In this document: positions 1 through 5,898 of the stretch, in pieces
Numbering within the stretch: the stretch's first letter is position 1
Layout of the letters: the number at the start of each line of letters is the position of its first letter
Origin: an uncultured Lachnospiraceae bacterium
Lineage (GTDB): Bacteria; Bacillota; Clostridia; Lachnospirales; Lachnospiraceae
Length of the DNA: 5,898 nt
Assembly: GCA_947594335.1 (NCBI GenBank)
Contig: CANQEC010000161.1
Span: 1-5,898, forward strand
Reading direction: 5' to 3'
Made by a program: the position numbers and the translations under genes
Notes under the pieces: generated by a model
Told to the model about the DNA's origin: nothing
Database searches by the model: none
What the model saw: the letters and a program-made list of their open reading frames with translations, nothing else

Positions 1-1783
1 TAAACGGAAGTATCTTCAGCAGCAGAGGACGGTAGATCAGATTCTCGAGATCAAGCCATTTGGGCCAGGCGTCAAAATAGACATATACCCCGTTCTCATC
101 TTTTTTCATCAGACAGGCCCAGATAACGAGCAGATAAACTGCCGCCCCGATCATAATGGAAATGAGCGCTCCGGACAGATTTTTCATGCTGAAATAAGCC
201 ACCTGGTGTCCTGCTTCCCCAAGATTCATCAGCCCCTGCCCCAGATGGGCAGCACGGTCCATAATTCCATGCGGGAAAAAGCCCCATACAAACAGGACAA
301 GCGCGCTGCCTGCGAGAGCGAACGTACTTTCCCGGTTCATGTACTTCTTCATTCCGTCGTATTTCTCCTGCAGAGCCGCATCCGTATTTTTCTCGATGAA
401 GACTGCTTTAAACAGTTTTGTCATATAAGCGACCGTCAGGCCGCCGCTGACAAGGAATACATACTCCACCAGTTTTATGACCCATATGCCCGAGTGCTCA
501 AAATACTCGACAATGCTCTCATGCAGAAGCGTCTTGCTGATATAGCCGCTAAAAAGCGGGATTCCGCCGATCGCAAGCGCGCCGACAAGAAAAATCACCT
601 TCAGAAGCGGCTTCTTTCTTCCAAAACCGCGGATCTTATTCAGGTCAAGCTCATGCGTATTCATGTAAATAACGCCTGCCGCCATGAACAGCACCAGCTT
701 GATCATGGAGTGATTCACCATATGCAGCAGCGTTCCGTGAACCGCGAGAGCGTTTTCCTCCCCCAGAAGTCCCTGCATTCCGACGCCGACCAGGATAAAC
801 CCGATCTGCGACATCGAGGAACACGCCAGCGTGCGTTTCAGATTTATGGAAAACACGGCAAGCAGCGCGCCGCCAAACATTGTCACAACTCCGATCGCAA
901 GGATCAGCGCTCCCCACGCTCCGTCGTGCAGAAACAGATTGCAGCTTACGATCAGCGTGCCGTAGATACCCGTCTTCGTCAGAATACCGGACAGCAGCGC
1001 GGACGCCGGGGCCGGCGCGACCGGATAGGCTTTCGGCAGCCAGATATGAAGCGGAAACGCGCCCGCTTTCGCTCCGAAGCCGAACAACATGCACGCGCCT
1101 GCCGCATACAGCAGTTTTCTGCCTGCCGCATACGCTGCGCCCGAAGATGACGTGAGCAGTCTTGTATTGTATTCTGAGACCGCGGCGAGCAGTTTTGATA
1201 TCTCAAGCGTTCCAAGCTCATGATAGACGAGGAAGATACCCATCAGCATCACAAGACCTCCGATGACCGCCACCGCAAGGTAGGTTGACGCCGCCCGGAG
1301 CGACGCCGCATCCTCCTCCTGCGCCACCCAGACATAGGAGGTAAAGGACATGATCTCAAAAAAGATAAACGTCGTGTACAGATCCGCCGACAGAAAGACG
1401 CCCATCGTCGCCCCGAACGTCAGCAGAAGAAACAGGTAAAACCGGTTCCTGTTTTCATGATGCGTAAAATATTCGCGGGACAGGATCGTCGTCATCATCC
1501 ACATCAGGGACGCGACCGTCCCGTGGATCAGACGGAATCCGTCCAGCGTGAAGGAAAGGCCGAACCCGCAGATCCCGGGGACATGACAGCTGACAAACGC
1601 CTCCCCCGGGCCGCGTCCTCCGTACAGAAGGATCAGTACCGCCATAAAGATGAACTCGGTCACCACCACAAAATCCGCGATGTAGTCTCTGAGCTTCTCA
1701 TTTTTAAAACCCGCAAACCAGCTGTAGAGTCCGCCGAGGAACGGATAGAATACAAGCACCGCAAGAATCACATTTCCACTCAT
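1..1783 (-). CDS. Antiporter-like membrane subunit with C-terminal extension, HyfB/HycC/NuoL-like (3' partial)
   Basis: This is the last visible subunit and the largest: 594 residues from the ATG at 1783 with no stop before the window edge. I translated the whole stretch and it is uninterrupted. The core has TM5 Glu143 (FFEIMSFTSY), TM7 Lys239 in GFGAKAGAFPLHIWLPKAYP with His246, TM8 Lys270 in APAPASALLSGILTKTGIYG, TM11 H354-x3-H358-x3-K362, and TM12 SGYISK with Lys417. The TM7-TM8 wording recalls HycC/HyfB of group-4 hydrogenases more than NuoL. After TM14 (about 487-507) comes a further hydrophobic helix (about 534-558). A stretch with alternating charged and hydrophobic residues follows (DLENLIYRPLLLKILPF, 578-594). 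This may begin a lateral or amphipathic helix leading to a last anchor, as in NuoL. The start is supported by AGGAGG 8 bases upstream. The stop is probably not far outside the window if the family length of about 600-670 holds. Confidence 0.93.
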   Translation of the reverse strand, partial: MSGNVILAVLVFYPFLGGLYSWFAGFKNEKLRDYIADFVVVTEFIFMAVLILLYGGRGPGEAFVSCHVPGICGFGLSFTLDGFRLIHGTVASLMWMMTTILSREYFTHHENRNRFYLFLLLTFGATMGVFLSADLYTTFIFFEIMSFTSYVWVAQEEDAASLRAASTYLAVAVIGGLVMLMGIFLVYHELGTLEISKLLAAVSEYNTRLLTSSSGAAYAAGRKLLYAAGACMLFGFGAKAGAFPLHIWLPKAYPVAPAPASALLSGILTKTGIYGTLIVSCNLFLHDGAWGALILAIGVVTMFGGALLAVFSINLKRTLACSSMSQIGFILVGVGMQGLLGEENALAVHGTLLHMVNHSMIKLVLFMAAGVIYMNTHELDLNKIRGFGRKKPLLKVIFLVGALAIGGIPLFSGYISKTLLHESIVEYFEHSGIWVIKLVEYVFLVSGGLTVAYMTKLFKAVFIEKNTDAALQEKYDGMKKYMNRESTFALAGSALVLFVWGFFPHGIMDRAAHLGQGLMNLGEAGHQVAYFSMKNLSGALISIMIGAAVYLLVIWACLMKKDENGVYVYFDAWPKWLDLENLIYRPLLLKILPF

Positions 1784-1791
1784 TCTCTGTC

Positions 1792-1797
1792 CCTCCT
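1792..1797 (-). promoter_or_regulatory. Shine-Dalgarno site for the C-terminally extended subunit
   Basis: AGGAGG lies 8 bases before the ATG at 1783 and 1 base after the TAG stop at 1801-1799. The 15-base gap has one pyrimidine only. It supports the start at 1783 over a downstream in-frame GTG or later Met codons. Confidence 0.85.
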
Positions 1798-1798
1798 T

Positions 1799-3271
1799 CT
1801 ACATCAGCGAACCGATCTGCTCCAGCATACTTGTAAGCCAGCCCGAGCAGACGCCTAAAAATATTGTCACAACTGTAAACACCGTAAGAGGCAGGATCAT
1901 CATCCAGTTCGGATCCTCCACATCCGCTATGGAAGCGGCGTCGAAATCCTTCCCCGGGAAAAACGCCCGCACTACGATGGACAGCATGTAAATCGCGGTG
2001 AGCAGCGCCGAGATCAGAAGAGCTCCTATCCCCAGATAGGCCATTCCCGTCCCTGCGTCGAGAGCCGCACGCACAAGATTCCACTTGCTGGCAAAGCCGG
2101 AAAGTCCCGGCACTCCCATCAATGCCAGGCCGGCCACGGTAAAGACCAGAAATACTTTCGGCATCCTGTATCCGAACCCGTTGATCTGGTGTACATACTC
2201 GCGGCCTGTCTTGTAGATGACCGCGCCCGCACAGAAGAACGCGGATATTTTAATGAACGCGTGGCACACCATATGGGTCATCGCGCCGACAAGCCCGAGC
2301 GGCGACATCAGCACGACCCCGAACAGCACATAGGAAAGATTGCTGACCGTGGACCACGCCAGCCTTCTTTTCAAATGCGTCTCCTTGAGCGCCCGGCTGC
2401 AGCCGTAGACGATCGTTATGATGACCGCCGTCATCACGACTGTCTGCGCCCAGGTCCCGCGCAGGAAATCCGCCCCGAAGCTGTAATACGTCACGCGCAT
2501 GGCCGCAAACGCTCCCGCCTTGACGACCGCCACCGCGTGAAGCAGAGCCGTGACAGGGGTAGGCGCGACGCCGGCCTTGGGCAGCCAGGAAGAAAACGGC
2601 CAGATCGCCGTCTTGATCGAAAAACCGAAAAAGCACAGCAGATACGTAAACAGGATCATATTTGTGTGATTCCCGATCTTTTCAAAATCCAGCACGCCGC
2701 CCGGTATGAAATTCGAGGTCGTCCCGTAAAGCAGCACAAACACCAGGCCGATAAAACCGAACGCGGCGCCTCCGAGCATGTAATAGATGTACGTGCGGCC
2801 CGCGAGGATCGCCTCCCTCGTCAGCGTATGGATGACAAGAGGAAGCGTCACAATGCTGAGCGCCTCATAGAAGCAGTACATCGTCACAATATCCTCCGCA
2901 AACGCAATGCCAAGCGTGATCCCGTATGTCATCGTATAGAACATGAAAAAATATTTCTCATGTCCCTCATGCTTCATATATTCAAACGAATAGAGCGTCG
3001 CCAGGGGCCAGAGGAACGCCACCACCCCTGAGAACATCGTCCCGAGTCCGTCAAGCTTAAAGCTCAGCGTCAGATTCCCGGCAAAGCGGAACAGGACAAA
3101 CTCTTTTGCCGGCTGTCCGAACAGAGCCGCAAACACCAGAGCAGTCACAAGCAGGACCGCCGTCTCAATGTAGATCATCATCCAAAGCCTGCTTTTAAAT
3201 GGGATGAAAGGGATCAGCACACCTGCCAGAATGGGCAGCAGCACGACAACTGCCAAAATAGCTGCATTCAT
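1799..3271 (-). CDS. Antiporter-like membrane subunit with NuoL/MrpA-like TM7-TM8 (490 aa)
   Basis: This is a complete ion-translocating membrane subunit with about 14 transmembrane segments. Key residues are: TM5 Glu136 (FYEALSIVT); TM7 Lys220; TM8 Lys251; TM11 H333-x3-H337-x3-K341; and TM12 SGFASK with Lys396. The TM7-TM8 region differs from its neighbours. The usual FPLHxWLP is WPFSSWLP, so the His is replaced by Ser227. TM8 reads PTPVTALLHAVAVVKAG with His245, which matches the NuoL/MrpA form of this helix rather than the NuoM/N/MrpD form. Even so, it ends after TM14 without the long C-terminal extension of NuoL or MrpA. Much of the rest aligns without effort to the upstream gene (EGxEKxFFxFY, LRGTWxQT, KRLAxSTVSxxSYxLFG). 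The ATG at 3271 has AGGAGG 7 bases upstream, 15 bases after the previous stop. Family certain; orthology to a named subunit uncertain. Confidence 0.94.
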   Translation of the reverse strand: MNAAILAVVVLLPILAGVLIPFIPFKSRLWMMIYIETAVLLVTALVFAALFGQPAKEFVLFRFAGNLTLSFKLDGLGTMFSGVVAFLWPLATLYSFEYMKHEGHEKYFFMFYTMTYGITLGIAFAEDIVTMYCFYEALSIVTLPLVIHTLTREAILAGRTYIYYMLGGAAFGFIGLVFVLLYGTTSNFIPGGVLDFEKIGNHTNMILFTYLLCFFGFSIKTAIWPFSSWLPKAGVAPTPVTALLHAVAVVKAGAFAAMRVTYYSFGADFLRGTWAQTVVMTAVIITIVYGCSRALKETHLKRRLAWSTVSNLSYVLFGVVLMSPLGLVGAMTHMVCHAFIKISAFFCAGAVIYKTGREYVHQINGFGYRMPKVFLVFTVAGLALMGVPGLSGFASKWNLVRAALDAGTGMAYLGIGALLISALLTAIYMLSIVVRAFFPGKDFDAASIADVEDPNWMMILPLTVFTVVTIFLGVCSGWLTSMLEQIGSLM

Positions 3272-3278
3272 CTCCTCT

Positions 3279-3284
3279 CCTCCT
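3279..3284 (-). promoter_or_regulatory. Shine-Dalgarno site for the 490-aa subunit
   Basis: AGGAGG lies 7 bases before the ATG at 3271 and 2 bases after the TAG stop of the upstream gene. The entire 15-base gap is purine, made of repeated AGAGGAGG-like units. It fixes the start at 3271. Confidence 0.85.
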
Positions 3285-3286
3285 CT

Positions 3287-4789
3287 CTAAAATACGGTCG
3301 CCGCGATTTTTCCCACAAAATTGATCAGCGGATTCGGCACAATGCCAAGCAGTACAGTGAGCGCCGAAAGAAACAGCAGCGGATACAGCATGGAACGCGC
3401 AGGCTCATCCTTTTGCTGCGCGACGGCACAGCCGTTCTCCGGAAAGAAGCCTTTCATCGTGATCGGGAGCAGATAGCCGGCCGTGAGCAGCGCGCTCGTA
3501 AGAAGCACAACCGGACCAAGCCATCCGAATATGCCGACATTGGCCTCAAGCGCGCCCTGCGCCAGATACCACTTGCTTACAAAACCGCTTGTCGGCGGGA
3601 TGCCGATCAGAGCGAGCGAGGCAAAGGTAAAGCCCCATAAAGTTTTCGGCATCTGTTTTCCGATCCCCTCCAGCTCGTCGACCCGCGTCTTATGGCATTT
3701 GAACAGGAAAACTCCGGCCGTAAGGAACAGCGTGCACTTGATGAATACATGGAACACCGTATGCAGCATGGCACCGGTAAATGCAGTTGTGTTAAGGAGG
3801 GAAAGCCCGAACAGGATGTAGGACACCTGGCTGACCGTCGAGTAGGCGAGTCTTTTCTTAAAGACAGGTTCGCGGAAGGCCAGCATGGATCCCATAAATA
3901 CTGTAAGCAGGGTCAGAGACATCCATGCAGTCTGCACCCAGGTCCCGCGAAGCAGCTCAGGTCCCGCCACAAAGTAGACCACACGAAGCACGGCAAGGAC
4001 GCCCGCCTTCGCGATCACGCCGGAGAGTACCGCCGACGCCGGAGACGGAGCCACCGGATGCGCGGTCGGGAGCCAGGCGTGAAGCGGAAACATACCGGCT
4101 TTCGCGCCAAAACCGATCAGCGCCGCAAAAACCGCAAACAAAAGGATCGGCCCGTGCTGCGCGGCGAGTTCCGGATTCAGAGTTCCGCCCGCGGCAAAGG
4201 TAAGCGTGTCGCAGTTCTGATACAGAAAAAAGATCGCAAACAGTCCGAGATACGCACCGCACATCGAGTAAAACAGGTATTTCAGGGAGGCCATGATCGC
4301 TTCCCTTGACCCGTTGTGCAGCACGAGCGGCGCGGACGTGACCGTCATCAGCTCATAAAACAGATACATCGTCACGAGGTTTCCGGAGAAAGCCAGAGCG
4401 ATCAGCACGCCGAACACGATCAGATAAAATCCGAAAAACTGTTTCTCTTTCCCTTCATGCGACATATATACAAACGCATAGATACCGACCGCCACCCAGG
4501 CGATGCAGAAGACCGCCGCAAACAGTCTGCTGACCCCGTCGATATGGAAATAGATCGGGATTCCTTTTAAAAGCTGAAACAGCGTAAGGCTTCCCTTTCC
4601 GGCCCACACAAGCGCCAGCGTGAAAACTCCTGTCGCCGCAAGCACGAAAAATACGATATAATGCAGCTTTTTCAGTTCCTCCTCTGACGGCTCATGCCCT
4701 CCTCTTTTCCGGTCAAACGCCAGAGAGATCAGCAGACAGATGCCTGCAATTACCGGAAGACACACCGGCAGCAAAATCCAAACATTCAT
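3287..4789 (-). CDS. Antiporter-like membrane subunit, NuoM/MrpD type (500 aa)
   Basis: This is a complete ion-translocating subunit of the NuoM/MrpD family and probably part of a multi-subunit energy-converting membrane complex. The length (500 residues) and about 14 hydrophobic segments fit the family core. Key residues are: TM5 Glu146 (FYELMTVTS); TM7 Lys230 in GFGAKAG followed by FPLHAWLP with His237; TM8 Lys261 in SPASAVLSGVIAKAG; TM11 H343-x3-H347-x3-K351; and TM12 SGFVSK with Lys406. The first 24 residues form TM1. A charged loop at about 26-42 (DRKRGGHEPSEEELKKL) separates TM1 and TM2 and is longer than in the next protein. The ATG at 4789 is chosen because AGGAGG lies 8 bases upstream and TM1 begins at once. 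It is closely similar to the next gene product along its whole length, which suggests tandem duplication. The ion and exact subunit identity are not determinable from sequence alone. Confidence 0.95.
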   Translation of the reverse strand: MNVWILLPVCLPVIAGICLLISLAFDRKRGGHEPSEEELKKLHYIVFFVLAATGVFTLALVWAGKGSLTLFQLLKGIPIYFHIDGVSRLFAAVFCIAWVAVGIYAFVYMSHEGKEKQFFGFYLIVFGVLIALAFSGNLVTMYLFYELMTVTSAPLVLHNGSREAIMASLKYLFYSMCGAYLGLFAIFFLYQNCDTLTFAAGGTLNPELAAQHGPILLFAVFAALIGFGAKAGMFPLHAWLPTAHPVAPSPASAVLSGVIAKAGVLAVLRVVYFVAGPELLRGTWVQTAWMSLTLLTVFMGSMLAFREPVFKKRLAYSTVSQVSYILFGLSLLNTTAFTGAMLHTVFHVFIKCTLFLTAGVFLFKCHKTRVDELEGIGKQMPKTLWGFTFASLALIGIPPTSGFVSKWYLAQGALEANVGIFGWLGPVVLLTSALLTAGYLLPITMKGFFPENGCAVAQQKDEPARSMLYPLLFLSALTVLLGIVPNPLINFVGKIAATVF

Positions 4790-4797
4790 TCTTCTCT

Positions 4798-4803
4798 CCT
4801 CCT
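4798..4803 (-). promoter_or_regulatory. Shine-Dalgarno site overlapping the upstream stop codon
   Basis: Read on the minus strand, AGGAGG begins with the last two bases of the preceding TAG stop (4804-4802) and lies 8 bases before the ATG at 4789. The whole 12-base gap is purine. A ribosome finishing the upstream gene stands on this site, so translational coupling is likely (inference). Confidence 0.85.
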
Positions 4804-5898
4804 ATGCAAACATCCCGAGTCCCTGCCCGATCATCCGCACGATCGGCTCCGAACAGAGTCCTAACACCAGGTTCAAAATGACAAGACAGATCAGCGAAGC
4901 CGATTTTGCCATATTTTCCGTCATATGGATTTTCCTGAAATTTTTCCCGGCCGACGCTTTCTCCGGCGTATAGAGGCGGATCACCGTCTTCATAAAATAC
5001 ACGGCATTCAGGATTGTGCTGACAGCAAGCGCAATCAGCGCCGGGAACATCTTCCAGCCATCTCCGATTGCCGCCTGCGCAAACAGCAGCTTTGAGATAA
5101 ATCCGGACAGCGACGGGAAACCTACCATTGAAAGACTTCCGACCGTAAAAGCAATGCCGGCCAGCTTATTGCGGTATCCTGCTCCTGTCAGATCAAAGAA
5201 ATCCGTGCTGTCGTCCGCCGTATCCGTGATGCCGGATGCGGAGAGGAACAGCAGAGACTTTGTCGCCGCGTGAGACAAAATATGGAAAATGCTGGCTATT
5301 ACGCCGGCCTCCACCGCAAGCCCAAATCCCATGTAGATATAGCCGATCTGTGCCACCGAGGAATAAGCGATCATCCGGCGGATGTTGTTTTCCCGGATCG
5401 CGCTCACCGATCCCATGATCATGCCGAGAATACCGAAAATAAACAGGATATTGACAACCTTGCTGTCCTGGATCACGCCAAACCCGATCACACGGTAAAA
5501 AATCTTGATCAGCAGGAATATATAGCCTTTCGACACAAGCGACGACAGAATCGCGGCCGACGACACTGTGGAATACCCATACGCGTCGGGCAGCCACGCG
5601 TGGAACGGAAACAGCGCGCTCTTGATCGCAAGTCCGACGGACATCAGACCCACCGCCACGAGGAGCGGCACATGGTACTGTCCCGTCTGATGAATGATCT
5701 GCACCTGCTCCTTGATATTGCTCATCAGCAGATGTCCCGTCACATCGTAGAGGTAGCAGATGCCGAGAAGCAGCATACCGGAACCCAGAAGGCTCATGAT
5801 CATATAGCGCGTGGCGGCCTCGATCGTCCGCCCATTCTGTTTAATCATGATCAGGCCGCAGGCCGAGATCGTGTTGATCTCCACAAACACGTAAGCGG
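4802..5898 (-). CDS. Antiporter-like membrane subunit, NuoN/MrpD type (5' partial)
   Basis: This is a polytopic ion-translocating subunit of a complex I, Mrp or membrane-hydrogenase type complex in the cytoplasmic membrane. The frame is open through the right edge. The GTG at 5890-5888 lies inside the conserved TM5 segment (AYVFVEINTIS), so it is not the start, and about 120 N-terminal residues should lie outside the window. Counting that Val as residue 1, the visible key residues are: TM5 Glu4; TM7 Lys90 followed by FPFHAWLP with His97; TM8 Lys121; TM11 H203-x3-H207-x3-K211; and TM12 SGFISK with Lys267. About ten membrane segments follow to the end, and there is no C-terminal extension. The TM8 stretch (STVSSAAILSSLVSKG) is of N/M/D type rather than NuoL type. 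It ends with TAG, and the next gene begins 12 bases on. The family is certain. Assignment to NuoN, NuoM or MrpD specifically is not, and the transported ion (H+ or Na+) is unknown. Confidence 0.93.
   Translation of the reverse strand, partial: AYVFVEINTISACGLIMIKQNGRTIEAATRYMIMSLLGSGMLLLGICYLYDVTGHLLMSNIKEQVQIIHQTGQYHVPLLVAVGLMSVGLAIKSALFPFHAWLPDAYGYSTVSSAAILSSLVSKGYIFLLIKIFYRVIGFGVIQDSKVVNILFIFGILGMIMGSVSAIRENNIRRMIAYSSVAQIGYIYMGFGLAVEAGVIASIFHILSHAATKSLLFLSASGITDTADDSTDFFDLTGAGYRNKLAGIAFTVGSLSMVGFPSLSGFISKLLFAQAAIGDGWKMFPALIALAVSTILNAVYFMKTVIRLYTPEKASAGKNFRKIHMTENMAKSASLICLVILNLVLGLCSEPIVRMIGQGLGMFA

Noticed and set aside
206..1150. A 314-codon open frame on the plus strand
   Set aside because: It lies wholly inside the antisense of the extended antiporter subunit. 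Its product is rich in Arg, His, Gln and Lys with no recognisable domain. The minus-strand frame has clear family motifs throughout, so this is a compositional shadow.
2441..2466. Direct DNA repeat with 3927-3952 as a mobile or recombination element
   Set aside because: The similarity encodes the same LRGTWxQT protein loop in two paralogs and has no inverted ends. It is explained by gene homology.
2189..3031. A 280-codon open frame on the plus strand
   Set aside because: It is antisense to the 490-residue subunit, with an Arg/His/Asp-rich product lacking hydrophobic segments or motifs. It is a reading shadow of a GC-rich membrane gene.
3692..4309. A 205-codon open frame on the plus strand
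   Set aside because: It is antisense to the 500-residue subunit, has a highly basic low-information product, and has no family resemblance.
5888..5890. GTG as the start of the rightmost gene
   Set aside because: The frame continues upstream to the edge (Ala-Tyr before the Val), and this position falls in TM5 with its conserved Glu three residues later. A protein starting here would lack TM1-TM4.
1..5898. Frameshift or pseudogene among the four subunits
   Set aside because: All four frames run without interruption through every expected motif, and the two complete genes have normal family length.

Overview
The window is a densely packed piece of one operon on the minus strand. It holds four consecutive genes for large polytopic membrane proteins. 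All four belong to the proton/cation-antiporter superfamily shared by respiratory complex I (NuoL/M/N), Mrp antiporters (MrpA/MrpD) and the membrane arms of group-4 [NiFe] hydrogenases (HycC/HyfB, MbhH). Nothing convincing is encoded on the plus strand, and there is no RNA gene, mobile element, CRISPR array or terminator.

Layout in the direction of transcription (right to left): (1) 5898-4802, the C-terminal three quarters of an N/M/D-type subunit whose start lies beyond the right edge; (2) 4789-3287, a complete 500-residue subunit; (3) 3271-1799, a complete 490-residue subunit with NuoL/MrpA-like features; (4) 1783-1, a subunit with an extra C-terminal region, 594 residues visible and still open at the left edge. 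The gaps are 12, 15 and 15 bases. Each carries a strong AGGAGG Shine-Dalgarno sequence and little else, so the four genes are probably co-transcribed and translated in similar amounts.

All four proteins keep the charged residues thought to carry ions in this family: a TM5 Glu, a TM7 Lys, a TM8 Lys and a Lys at the TM12 SG(F/Y)xSK motif, plus an H-x3-H-x3-K pattern in TM11. All four are therefore likely working ion channels. Complex I has three such subunits and an Mrp antiporter has two, so four in a row implies a long membrane arm. The redox or partner subunits (NuoB/C/D/H/I-like or hydrogenase-like, MrpB/C/E-like) are not in the window. What drives the complex, and whether it moves H+ or Na+, cannot be read here.

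The strong AGGAGG sites, a GC content in the low-to-mid 50s by eye, and this style of tandem subunits suggest an anaerobic Firmicute, perhaps Lachnospiraceae or another Clostridia. That is an inference from style, not a match.
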